A stretch of DNA of 64,000 nt, taken from contig BJGQ01000002.1 in the NCBI GenBank assembly GCA_014190575.1, positions 1-64,000 on the forward strand. Reading direction: 5' to 3'. The notes beneath the pieces are model-generated. The model was not told the DNA's origin. It saw only the letters and a program-made list of their open reading frames with translations, and did no database searches. The position numbers and the translations under genes are program-made. Source of the DNA: Bacteroidota bacterium. Lineage in GTDB: Bacteria > Bacteroidota > Bacteroidia > Chitinophagales > UBA10324. Positions 27,906-37,929 of this stretch are shown here, piece by piece; the first letter of the stretch is position 1, and each line of letters starts with the position of its first letter.

Positions 27906-30875
27906 TTGAAAAAACACCTTATGTTAACTAAATTCAATTTAAAGAAATTCAAGCAACTTATCTTTAAAATTATTGTGTTATTTGCTTTATTTTTTTCAAA
28001 TGAAGTTTCGGCAATATCAGTAAATACAGGATTTGAATCAGGTTTTACAGAATGGACAGCTTCAGGAACAGGATGGTTGGTAAACAATGCTTTAAGTAAT
28101 TTGCGCTCAGGCTTAAAATCGATTCGCCTTAATACAAATTCAACTGCTTATCGTAAAATATCTAACACCTTTTTGACAAAAACTGTAAATAATAATGTTG
28201 AAAATAATGTAACATTTACAATTTATGTAAAAGCAGATGATGCGACCTCTCAAATTAAGTTAGGAATTTATGATGTTAATCTTGGAACAGAAATATTACA
28301 AAGTGGAACATCAACAGCAAGTACCGGTGGTTTTACAGAACTTACTTATTCAATAACAGGTATTGTTGGTCATACTTACTATCCATTATTGTACGCGGCT
28401 AATAGCATTGCAGGCATTGTAAATATTTACCTTGATGATGTGCAATTTTTTACTTCAGCTTTTAACTTGCCTGATGCTGTTTCACCCTCAAAACCTACTA
28501 CACTTAGTGCTACTTGCACATCAAACTCAATTAATCTTGGAATAATTCCTGGAACTGATTCTGAATCTGGAATTGCAGGATTATTAATAATTAGAAAGCT
28601 AGGGATATTTTCTGATAATCCCATAATATTAAATAAAACAAATTATTCATCCGTTAGTAGTTTAATTGGACCAATGTTTATTTCAGGATATAAAGTGGTT
28701 TATAATGATACAGTTGTTTCAAACTATATTGATACTTCAATTACAGCAGGAAAATATACCTACCTGGTTTATATGCGTGATGAAGCTGGAAATTATACAT
28801 CGTTAAATTTGGCTGCCCGCATCTGGGTATTTGATGGTATAAATTTAACAAATCAAATTACAATAAATACTGAATTGGATGGATTGTACTTGCCGCCAAC
28901 ATGCCAATTAACCATTGGTACTACAAGCGCAATAGCAAATGTTACAATTCGTATTGGAGCTTTAATACATATTGGAGGATCAATTTTTGACTATGGCTCT
29001 TTTAATAATACTGCTGAAGGATCTTTAACTTTTGATGCGGGTAGTAACTATAGATATATAAGAAATGGAAACTCGCTTTACCCGATAGTCAATGCCAACT
29101 GGGAGGCAGGTTCTAATTGCCTTATAACTGGTGTTACAAACTCTCCACCATTAGGCACTGGTCAACTTTTTGGAAATTTTAGTTGGGATTGCGTTGGACA
29201 AAATATTGATGTGGATATCGATACAGCCTTCGGTACAAGTGGCAGTTTTACACTTCTTCATACTGGAGGAAATACTACTCCTAAAACAATTTGGCTAAAT
29301 GGAAATACAAAAATAAAGGGTGATATAATCAGGGTTGGGGGTACATTAAATGTAAGAGCAAATTCAAATGTTTATTTGAATGGAAGTGTTACACAAAATA
29401 TAAATATTGCAATGACATTTCACAAATTAACAATTGATAATTCTGTGGGTGTAAAATTAAAAAAATCAGTATTTATTGATTCTACTCTTTTTCTTAATAA
29501 TGGACAATTGAACATAAACGGATTCATATTGAAAATATTAAATAACGCAACAATTTCCCGCGCGAATGGGTCTCTTTCGGCATCACCAGCTATTCCGTCG
29601 AATTATAATTTAATTTATACACAACCTAATACAACTTCTTTCGAACTAACAAGTGCATTTACTAAACTAACCAATCTTACAATTAACACATCTGGTGTAG
29701 TAACACTTACTAAACATGCGAATGTAAACGGACTTTTAACATTTGTCAATGGAATTATTTCTACTGATATTTATGAACTAAGAATATTTAATACTTCAAC
29801 AACTGCTATAACAGGGTATAACATAAATTCTTATGTTAATGGAATTTTAAATAGGTTCGTTTCAGGATCTGGCCTTTATAATTTTCCCGTAGGTAGTTCG
29901 TCAAATTATGAATTAGTAAAAGTTGATTTAAATGGAACAGTTGGTATTAATAATATCAAAGCAGTATTTAATCAATCAAACCCAGGGGTTATTCCAGCAG
30001 GTTTAACAATTAATAATTCTAATGTGCTGGATTTACTTGACTATGGTTACTGGACCGTTACGCCAAATTCGCAACCAATAAGTGGTGACTATTGTATTAC
30101 ATGTTGTATGGGAGGAGCCTTTAATGGCCCAACTTCCGCATTGCAATACGGCATAGTTAAGCGAGAAAATAATTCGGCTCCATGGCAATCAATTGGTCAA
30201 CATTCCAATTCAACACAAAGTGTTTCCGGAGGAACTATTACAGCTAAAAGATCAGGATTAAGTTCGTTTTCAGATTTTGGAATTGGATTTGGAGGCGAGT
30301 CTTTACCAATTTCAGTATCATTATTTGAATTAAGTAAGGAAAATCAGAATGCAGTTCTTAATTGGACTACAGCTACAGAATTGAATAATGATCATTTTGA
30401 CATTGAGCGTGGTTTTATTAACGATGATATGACTGTGGAATTTAAAAAAATAGGCGAAGTATCAGGAAAGGGTACATCAAATTCTGCTACTAATTATCAA
30501 TTCACTTCTAAGCAAAATGTCCACTCAGGTATAATTTATTTTCGATTGAGGCAAGTAGATGTAAATGGCAATTATACTTATTCAGAAATTAAATCATTGT
30601 TTTTTGCAGCTCCGCCTTTTGTAATTTCTGATTTATATCCAAATCCTACTGATGATAATTTCAATTTTGAAGTTGAAACAAATTCTGAAAAAGAAATTAC
30701 TATTAAACTAATTAATTCGGCAGGTCAATTGATGTTTGAAGAGAATCGGACTATAATGGAAGGCTTCAATTCTATAAATATAAATGTTGAAAATCTCCCA
30801 AGAGGAATATATAATGTTGAACTTGTTGATGAAAATAATTTATTAATTCAAAGTAAAAAAATTGTAAAATACTGA
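27906..30875 (+). CDS. Large secreted protein with T9SS type A sorting domain
   Basis: Signal peptide; FELSKENQNAVLNWTTATELNNDHFDIER; C-terminal DLYPNPTDDNFNFEV...GIYNVELVDENNLLIQSKKIVKY. Confidence 0.85.
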   Translation: MKKHLMLTKFNLKKFKQLIFKIIVLFALFFSNEVSAISVNTGFESGFTEWTASGTGWLVNNALSNLRSGLKSIRLNTNSTAYRKISNTFLTKTVNNNVENNVTFTIYVKADDATSQIKLGIYDVNLGTEILQSGTSTASTGGFTELTYSITGIVGHTYYPLLYAANSIAGIVNIYLDDVQFFTSAFNLPDAVSPSKPTTLSATCTSNSINLGIIPGTDSESGIAGLLIIRKLGIFSDNPIILNKTNYSSVSSLIGPMFISGYKVVYNDTVVSNYIDTSITAGKYTYLVYMRDEAGNYTSLNLAARIWVFDGINLTNQITINTELDGLYLPPTCQLTIGTTSAIANVTIRIGALIHIGGSIFDYGSFNNTAEGSLTFDAGSNYRYIRNGNSLYPIVNANWEAGSNCLITGVTNSPPLGTGQLFGNFSWDCVGQNIDVDIDTAFGTSGSFTLLHTGGNTTPKTIWLNGNTKIKGDIIRVGGTLNVRANSNVYLNGSVTQNINIAMTFHKLTIDNSVGVKLKKSVFIDSTLFLNNGQLNINGFILKILNNATISRANGSLSASPAIPSNYNLIYTQPNTTSFELTSAFTKLTNLTINTSGVVTLTKHANVNGLLTFVNGIISTDIYELRIFNTSTTAITGYNINSYVNGILNRFVSGSGLYNFPVGSSSNYELVKVDLNGTVGINNIKAVFNQSNPGVIPAGLTINNSNVLDLLDYGYWTVTPNSQPISGDYCITCCMGGAFNGPTSALQYGIVKRENNSAPWQSIGQHSNSTQSVSGGTITAKRSGLSSFSDFGIGFGGESLPISVSLFELSKENQNAVLNWTTATELNNDHFDIERGFINDDMTVEFKKIGEVSGKGTSNSATNYQFTSKQNVHSGIIYFRLRQVDVNGNYTYSEIKSLFFAAPPFVISDLYPNPTDDNFNFEVETNSEKEITIKLINSAGQLMFEENRTIMEGFNSININVENLPRGIYNVELVDENNLLIQSKKIVKY

Positions 30876-30979
30876 TTTTATATTTTATACTTTGGATGTG
30901 TAATCTCATTCAATTATAGGCTCAATATTTTATGGTAATTTTCTTAAAAATCTGAGTAGAATTTTAATACGAAAAAAAT

Positions 30980-33619
30980 TTATCTAAGTAAAGTTGCATT
31001 GCCTTTCAGCATAAATATTTTTCCGGTGATATTGTCTTTGTAGCGAATGACATAAGCATATACTCCTATGCTGCATGGGGTTTCGTAGTATTTTCCATCC
31101 CAGTTCATATCTCCGTCGGCATAGGTAAATACTTTTTCTCCCCACCGGTTGTAAATATCATACTGAACCAACATCGCATTGCCTATTCTTATCGGGAACA
31201 GAAAGTCGTTCACTCCATCACCATTGGGTGAAAATGCATTCGGCATTATGTATTCGCCCGGACATTCTGTTATTTTTATTGTATCAACATCGTATCCGCA
31301 TGGATTGCTGACATCTACCCAGTAGGTGCCTGCTTTCGGAATATTTATGGATTGCGTGGTGTCGCCTGTTGACCATAAGAAATTATTTATGTTGGAATAG
31401 GCCACAATAAAATATCCCTCCGGAGCGCATAGTTCTGTATCACCAGGCAGTGTTACATATGGAAACGGGTGCATTGTGATTGATACGGTATCGGTAGCTA
31501 CTCCGCATAAGTTACTTACCAGAACTATCAGCGGTCCGGCTGTATTGATGGTTACCTGTGGGGTTACTGCATTATTTGACCACAGGTAGTTACAGGCAAT
31601 GCATGTTGCATCAAAGCTGGTTGTAAAGCTTCCGCAGAATGAGGTGTCATTTCCAAGGTTTACAGCTGGAGCTGATGCCTGTATAATGTGAATGGTATCT
31701 GTAATTGCTCCGCAGTTGTTATTCAATTGAACCCAGTAGGTGCCTGCCTGATTTACTGTAATGGTTTGATCTGTTGTTCCATCAGACCACAGGTAGCTTG
31801 TTGTGCTTGTTCCGCCATCCAGTAGTCTTGCAAAATTGCTGCAGTAAAGTGTATCATTCCCTAATGCGGAAACCGGTGGTGATGATTGTGCGATGTTTAT
31901 AGTATCGGTTGCTGTTCCGCAGTTGTTTGTAACATTCACCCAGTAAGTTCCGGCTGTGCTTGCATTAATGCTTGCCGCATTGCTTGTGTTTGACCAGCTG
32001 TAGCTTGCTCCTGCATTGGTGGCATCGAGCAACTGAATGAAGGCTGAACAATACAGTGTGTCATTACCCAACGAAACCTGTGGTGATGCATATTGATTGA
32101 AGACAATGGAATCTGTTATGCTTCCGCAGTTATTGGAAATAATTACCCAGTAGGTTCCTGCTGCATTTACATTCAGCGTTTGCTGGTTGGTGTTATTGTT
32201 CCACAAGTAGGTGGCACCGCTGTTTGCTGCATTCAATTGCAAATTAAAATTGCTGCAGTAGGTGGTATCGTTTCCTAATGCAGGAACAGGTGATGATGCG
32301 ATGGAAATAGTGATATTATCGTTTTGGATTGAACAAGCATTGGTTACCACAACAGAATAATTGCCGGCTGCATTTACGCTAATGCTTTGCGTGGTTGCAT
32401 TGGTCGACCATAGGTAGGTGCTTCCGGCATTGCCGGCATCAAGTGTTACTGATTGTCCGTTACATACAGTGGTATCGTTACCAAGGTTCACTGAGCCTGA
32501 GGTGCTTATGGTTATTGCGATGCTATCGGTTACTGTGCAGTTTCCGTTTCCTACTGTTACCCAGTAAATTCCTGAAGCCCCAGCTACGATTGTCTGGGTG
32601 GTGGCATTTGTATTCCACAAATAAGTTTGTCCCGGATTTCCTGCATCCAGTAACAAAGATTGGCCGGAACATATGATCGTGTCGTTGCCTAAGTTGACTG
32701 CGAGTGTGTTTTGAATGGAGATAGTAATTGTATCGGTTCCAAGACAAGTTCCATTTGTAACGGTTACCCAAAATGTACCACTTGTATTAATACTTATTGT
32801 TTGTGATGTTGCTCCTGTATTCCATAAAAAGCTTGAGCCGACATTGCCAGCATCAAGTATTGTTGGTTGACCGTTACATATTGTTATATCGGGACCAAGG
32901 TTTACTCCAACAGTTATTGGCGATGAACAGTTATAATTATTGGATGCAAGATTTGTTAGAATATTTTCCATTAACTGAGTTGAAGTATTTTGATTAACCC
33001 AATCCTGGTCTGTAGTTTGAATTACCCGGCCGCCATTAGTATTAGGCGCACAATAAATAAATCCAAAATAATCACCGCCAAATTCCAAAAATGGTTCTAC
33101 TATACTACATGCACCAGGAAGCCCTCTGCAACCATACCAATAATAACTTAATGATGAAACTGCATTATTGGTTGTAGATAAACTTCCAAGAACATTCATT
33201 GGAACTAAAGTTCCTGGAATAGTTCCAAGATAATTAAACGGTCCGCCTCCAAACTGCGCTATCAGATTTTCGAAAAGCGCATTGGTATTGTATGCTGAGC
33301 AATCATATTCTCCTTCAATATATGCCCGGCCACCTTGTGCAATGTATCCTGTAATATTTGTCATAGCAAGTGCGGAAAGTGTAATTATACCTGAAGAAAT
33401 AATTAGAATATCAGTAGTTGCATAAAATGCATTGTTGTCTAAAGTTGTTTGCGGGTTAATGGTGGCAGTGAATCCCATACCTGTTGCAACTGTTTGCCAG
33501 TTAATATCCATTACATGGCCGGCATTATAGCTCTGACTTTCGATAATGGTTACATTCTGACAAAATGAAACTTTTTCGATAAACAAAAAGAAAACAATAG
33601 CGCAAATCTTAAGTTTCAC
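30980..33619 (-). CDS. T9SS type B surface protein with eight ~69-aa repeats
   Basis: Repeated LGNDTxxCxxxxxxLDAxNxGxxYLWSxxxxxQTIxVxxAGTYWVxVxNxCG...; C-term YIMPNAFSPNGDGVNDFLFPI...YNRWGEKVF. Confidence 0.9.
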   Translation of the reverse strand: MKLKICAIVFFLFIEKVSFCQNVTIIESQSYNAGHVMDINWQTVATGMGFTATINPQTTLDNNAFYATTDILIISSGIITLSALAMTNITGYIAQGGRAYIEGEYDCSAYNTNALFENLIAQFGGGPFNYLGTIPGTLVPMNVLGSLSTTNNAVSSLSYYWYGCRGLPGACSIVEPFLEFGGDYFGFIYCAPNTNGGRVIQTTDQDWVNQNTSTQLMENILTNLASNNYNCSSPITVGVNLGPDITICNGQPTILDAGNVGSSFLWNTGATSQTISINTSGTFWVTVTNGTCLGTDTITISIQNTLAVNLGNDTIICSGQSLLLDAGNPGQTYLWNTNATTQTIVAGASGIYWVTVGNGNCTVTDSIAITISTSGSVNLGNDTTVCNGQSVTLDAGNAGSTYLWSTNATTQSISVNAAGNYSVVVTNACSIQNDNITISIASSPVPALGNDTTYCSNFNLQLNAANSGATYLWNNNTNQQTLNVNAAGTYWVIISNNCGSITDSIVFNQYASPQVSLGNDTLYCSAFIQLLDATNAGASYSWSNTSNAASINASTAGTYWVNVTNNCGTATDTINIAQSSPPVSALGNDTLYCSNFARLLDGGTSTTSYLWSDGTTDQTITVNQAGTYWVQLNNNCGAITDTIHIIQASAPAVNLGNDTSFCGSFTTSFDATCIACNYLWSNNAVTPQVTINTAGPLIVLVSNLCGVATDTVSITMHPFPYVTLPGDTELCAPEGYFIVAYSNINNFLWSTGDTTQSINIPKAGTYWVDVSNPCGYDVDTIKITECPGEYIMPNAFSPNGDGVNDFLFPIRIGNAMLVQYDIYNRWGEKVFTYADGDMNWDGKYYETPCSIGVYAYVIRYKDNITGKIFMLKGNATLLR
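31256..32912 (-). repeat. Eight tandem ~207-bp (69-aa) degenerate coding repeats
   Basis: Manual alignment of LGNDT...LW...AGTYWV...D(T/S)I units. Confidence 0.85.
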
Positions 33620-33764
33620 TTATGAATTATTATGATGTAAAGTTAACGGAATAAATAGCATTTTATCTGATTTCATTTATAATCTAATCTTACTTTGTCA
33701 GATTCCTGTTTGAAATAATCAATCAACAAAAAGTACTTACTAAAAACATTTCAAAAAATCTGTA

Positions 33765-36464
33765 TTACCTTATCAAGGTTGCATTTCCTTTTAGCAAAAG
33801 TATATTTCCTGTAATGTTGTCTTTATATCGAATAACATAGATATATACACCAACGCTGCATTTAGTTTCGTAGTAGGTTCCATCCCAATTTATATCGCCA
33901 TCAGCATAAGTAAAAACCATTTGTCCCCAACGATTGTAGACATCGTATTGTACCAATTGAGCATTACCTATTCTAATCGGAAACAGAAAATCATTTATTC
34001 CATCACCATTAGGCGAAAAGGCATTTGGCATGATGTATTCACCGGAACATTCAGATATTTTTATTGTATCGACATCATAACCACATGAATTGCCTACATA
34101 AGCCCAGTAATTACCTGCATATGGAATATTGATAGATTGAGAAGTATCGCCAGTTGACCATAAGATGTTTTCAATGTTAGAATAGGCAGGAATTAAATAA
34201 CCTTCAGGTGCACATAATTCAGTATCTCGCGGAAGTGTTATAGATGGAAATGGGTCAAGATTTATTAATACAGTATCGGAAGCAACACCACATAAATTAC
34301 TTACCAATACAATGAGTATTCCTGAAGTAGTGATGTTCAACTGGGGAGTAATGGCGTTATTTGACCACAAATAAGTACAAGCTAAACATGTAACATCAAA
34401 ACTTGCAGAGAAGCTTCCACAGAAAGAAGTATCGTTTCCTAGGTTTACAATTGGAGGCGGAGCCTGAATAATGTGTATGGTGTCAGATACCGTTCCACAA
34501 TTGTTATTTAATTGAACCCAGTAGTTGCCTACCTGATTTACAGAAATCGTTTGGTCAGTTGATCCATCGGACCATAAGTAACTTGTTGTGATTGTTCCGG
34601 CATCTAAAGTGGCTGTAAAGTTTCCACAATATACCGTATCATTTCCAAGTGTTGAAATGGGAGGTGAAGATTGCACTAAGGTTATAGTATCAGTTATGGT
34701 TCCGCAACTGTTTGAAATGATTACCCAGTATGTTCCGGCTGTATTCACATTCAGCGTTTGCAAAGCTGAAGCATCACTCCATAAATATGTTGAACCAGAA
34801 TTTTCAGCATCCAATATCAAATTGAAATTACTACAGTAAGTAGTATCGTTTCCAAGCGCATATACAGGGGAATTTGCAAGGGTTATTATAATATCATCTG
34901 TTTGAGTACCACATACATTGGTAACACTCACAGAATAAGTGCCGGCTGTATTTACAGTAATTGTTTGAGTAATTGCATTTGTTGACCAAAGAAAAGTGCT
35001 TCCTGTATTTCCCGCATCAAGTGTAACAGAAGAACCTGCACAAATATTTGTTGCAGTTGCAGTAATTGTTACAGTAGGTGGGGGAGCAATAAACCCCAAA
35101 GTAAAATACCCTGCTCCACTTTGAATATCGGTATACGGAACTGTAAAATATAACTGACCGCCTGTCGCACTAAATCCTGCATTTGCTGTATAGGTGTGTT
35201 CACCTGAAGAGCCATCACCAAAAGCAGTATTATCATCAATTAATAATCTCACATCTGCATTGTTTGCTGAACCCAAACCTGAAGGACCTTGAAAGATTGA
35301 CATATCAAAATTGATAATTACATTTCCTGCAAGCGCACCGGTTTTCTGTGTTCTCCATGTTCTTCCCCAAATAGCATTCAGTGTTGTTGAAGGATTAGCA
35401 TGTGTGTAGTTCTGACAAGTATAAGAAAGCGATCCGTTGTTATGACCCCATAATAAATATTGCCCATCAGTTAATGAAAGCGGTGCAGCAAAATTATTGT
35501 TTGCCATAATTACTGCATCAGCCGGAATATTGATTGAATGTGATTTTGGTTGATCCAATGCTTCTACAAAGTTGTCGTTTCCAATACCTGCAACATCGTT
35601 ATGATATCCGGAGTTAACCGCCCAAATGTTTGTACTATTAGGAGCAGTGTAAAAAACAGTACTGGAACCATTGCCACCCAATGTTATTCCATACTTTACT
35701 GCAAGATAAGATTCAACAATGTTTGCTTCTGCGGCAGTTAATGCACCGGAATATGCTATTATCTCTCCAACAGGACCAAGCCAATCTCTGGGGCGACCAT
35801 CAAAATTAGGTAGGTTACTATTTTGCCCTCCCATCAATACATTTGTAATAACTGCGCTTCCACCCAAAGCAGTTACAATATCATAATTTCCGGTATGGGG
35901 AGAATTGCAGGTGATGCCTGCTGAAGTTCCATTTTTGCGCCACATCCCAGGTGTCTGAAAAGTAGAATTACCATAACCAAATTCATGGTACTCGGCTATT
36001 ATACCGCCGTTGGAGCCTCCATGTATCGGACAACCATTGCATGGCTGGCCTAATGTTACTGCATCATAAGTAGCCATGTGCGTACTTGGGCGTGAAAGAT
36101 CTTGCAACTGGGCCACCCAAAAAAAGGATTGAAAATAAAGATCAGGTATATGTAAAAAATCACCCCCTAATCCATTACTCATTGTGAAATTAATGTATGG
36201 GTTGTAATTGTAACCGGGGTTTGTTAAATCAGGACTGCCGTTTACAGTAACCGGAGTAAGAGCAATACTTTGATCTTGCCAACCTGTAACATTTACACCT
36301 GCTGTTGTTACACCTGCATTGGCTTTTAACCACAATTGTAAACCTGTTGATATACCTCCTGGAGTTTGCGCAATTAACTGAGAAGATAAAAACAAGCATA
36401 TAATAATTATGCTTTTAGTGCGAAACAAATTGCCTTTTAATTTTTTCTCTAATTTATAATTCAT
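33765..36464 (-). CDS. T9SS type B surface protein with LamG/DUF8202-like N-terminal region and five ~69-aa repeats
   Basis: GISTGLQLWLKANAGVT...GEIIAYSGALTAAEANIVESYLAVKYGITLGG; repeats and C-term paralogous to 30980..33619; Met at 36464 preferred. Confidence 0.88.
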   Translation of the reverse strand: MNYKLEKKLKGNLFRTKSIIIICLFLSSQLIAQTPGGISTGLQLWLKANAGVTTAGVNVTGWQDQSIALTPVTVNGSPDLTNPGYNYNPYINFTMSNGLGGDFLHIPDLYFQSFFWVAQLQDLSRPSTHMATYDAVTLGQPCNGCPIHGGSNGGIIAEYHEFGYGNSTFQTPGMWRKNGTSAGITCNSPHTGNYDIVTALGGSAVITNVLMGGQNSNLPNFDGRPRDWLGPVGEIIAYSGALTAAEANIVESYLAVKYGITLGGNGSSTVFYTAPNSTNIWAVNSGYHNDVAGIGNDNFVEALDQPKSHSINIPADAVIMANNNFAAPLSLTDGQYLLWGHNNGSLSYTCQNYTHANPSTTLNAIWGRTWRTQKTGALAGNVIINFDMSIFQGPSGLGSANNADVRLLIDDNTAFGDGSSGEHTYTANAGFSATGGQLYFTVPYTDIQSGAGYFTLGFIAPPPTVTITATATNICAGSSVTLDAGNTGSTFLWSTNAITQTITVNTAGTYSVSVTNVCGTQTDDIIITLANSPVYALGNDTTYCSNFNLILDAENSGSTYLWSDASALQTLNVNTAGTYWVIISNSCGTITDTITLVQSSPPISTLGNDTVYCGNFTATLDAGTITTSYLWSDGSTDQTISVNQVGNYWVQLNNNCGTVSDTIHIIQAPPPIVNLGNDTSFCGSFSASFDVTCLACTYLWSNNAITPQLNITTSGILIVLVSNLCGVASDTVLINLDPFPSITLPRDTELCAPEGYLIPAYSNIENILWSTGDTSQSINIPYAGNYWAYVGNSCGYDVDTIKISECSGEYIMPNAFSPNGDGINDFLFPIRIGNAQLVQYDVYNRWGQMVFTYADGDINWDGTYYETKCSVGVYIYVIRYKDNITGNILLLKGNATLIR
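34041..35076 (-). repeat. Five tandem ~207-bp coding repeats paralogous to those at 31256-32912
   Basis: Manual alignment of repeat units. Confidence 0.8.
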
Positions 36465-36972
36465 TAAGGCAGGTATCTTGTAAATATTGAATTTGTTTAT
36501 TTTATAAAAAATCAAAAAATTACTTCAAGACGGATTTTAATTTAGTATCTAAAAATAATATTCGACAAATGTAAATCTATGAACTGAATTGTTGGTGTAT
36601 TAACTATTATTTTTCTTACTAAATCAGATATTGATGCGAAGTTTTTTTCATAAAAAAATGTTGAAAAATGAAATTAGAAAGGATAAATATTTTTTATAAA
36701 ATAAAATTATTACAGCATTATGTTCTTCCTTGAATAGTAAATTTTGCTGATCAAAAAATTACAATTTTAAGGTATGATATTGTTTCTTTATTTTGAATTG
36801 AAGTGTTGAAATAAAAATTTCAAAAAAAAAGACACCGCTATTGATCCGCCTTAATCCACCTTGTTTAAAATTTGCACAATAGTTTTTTCTATTTGTATAA
36901 TTTATCAAATCCTTTAAACCATTGAAATAGTGATATTTTTTAATTTCATAATTGGCTTCGCACTCATATAAT

Positions 36973-37914
36973 TTATTGGTTGGGCATTTGTTTCTTCAAA
37001 TTTTCAATTAAAAATTTAATACCTTCCTTAGGTGATGTTGCTGAAATGCCAAATCGGTTCTCGAATTTTGAGCTATCGAAAATATAGTCTTGTTCATACT
37101 GGTAAATCATTTCAGGAAACTCTCTCATTATTGGCATAAACAATCCAAGAATATTTATCATCCATACAGGAATTTTTTGAATCTTGGCTTCCACCTTAAT
37201 TTCATTTGCAATTAACTGAATCCATTGAAGATTAGTTAAATGCTCTTTAGTTGTTGGAACATGCCATACTTGATTATATGCATCCATAGTATTTCCAAGA
37301 ATAGCAGTTGCCTTTGCAGCATCAGGGGTATAAGTATAAGTATGAATTTTGTCAGGGTTGCCAAAAGCCTGTGCTTTTTTTCCTTTCATTAGATTATCAA
37401 CTACCATCAAATTCAGAGCACTGCTTTTATTATCTGGACCATAAAAATCAGCAGATCTGGCTATTAGTGCTGTTAGATTTTTTTTCTCCACTTCGGTCAT
37501 TATTATATCGTGAATTTGCTTTCTGATTTCTCCTTTTTTACTTGGCGCCTCAATAGGAGAAGTCTCAGTCATATTTGGTATTGCAGATTTGGAATACATG
37601 TAAACATTATCAAAAAAAACAAGTTTAGCATTATGCAATTTACATGCGGCTACCACTGCCTGCATAAATGGTGGCCAAATTTTTTGCCATACACTTAGCT
37701 TGTATTCAAATCCAATAACAACATAAACTACTTCACTACCGGCAATTGCATTATTGATTTGTGAAAGGTCAAAAACATCAATAGGGAAAAGCTCATCAGC
37801 ATCATTTACTTTTTTTGGATTTCGGCTTACTAGGCGAATCTGATTAGTGTAATTTTTTAATTCTTGTGCTAATGGTTTGCCTATTGCTCCACCGGATCCA
37901 AGTATTGTTTGCAT
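36973..37914 (-). CDS. NAD(P)-binding epimerase/dehydratase-like (SDR) protein
   Basis: MQTILGSGGAIGKPLAQELKNYTNQIRLVSRNPKK. Confidence 0.85.
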   Translation of the reverse strand: MQTILGSGGAIGKPLAQELKNYTNQIRLVSRNPKKVNDADELFPIDVFDLSQINNAIAGSEVVYVVIGFEYKLSVWQKIWPPFMQAVVAACKLHNAKLVFFDNVYMYSKSAIPNMTETSPIEAPSKKGEIRKQIHDIIMTEVEKKNLTALIARSADFYGPDNKSSALNLMVVDNLMKGKKAQAFGNPDKIHTYTYTPDAAKATAILGNTMDAYNQVWHVPTTKEHLTNLQWIQLIANEIKVEAKIQKIPVWMINILGLFMPIMREFPEMIYQYEQDYIFDSSKFENRFGISATSPKEGIKFLIENLKKQMPNQ

Positions 37915-37929
37915 GTTGATTTATTAATT

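Noticed and set aside
31256-32912. CRISPR-like periodicity
   Set aside because: The ~207-bp period is explained by degenerate protein-coding repeats; no short identical direct repeats with unique spacers.
36540-36960. Long AT-rich intergenic region possibly hiding an ncRNA
   Set aside because: No strong hairpin, promoter or conserved motif visible by eye.
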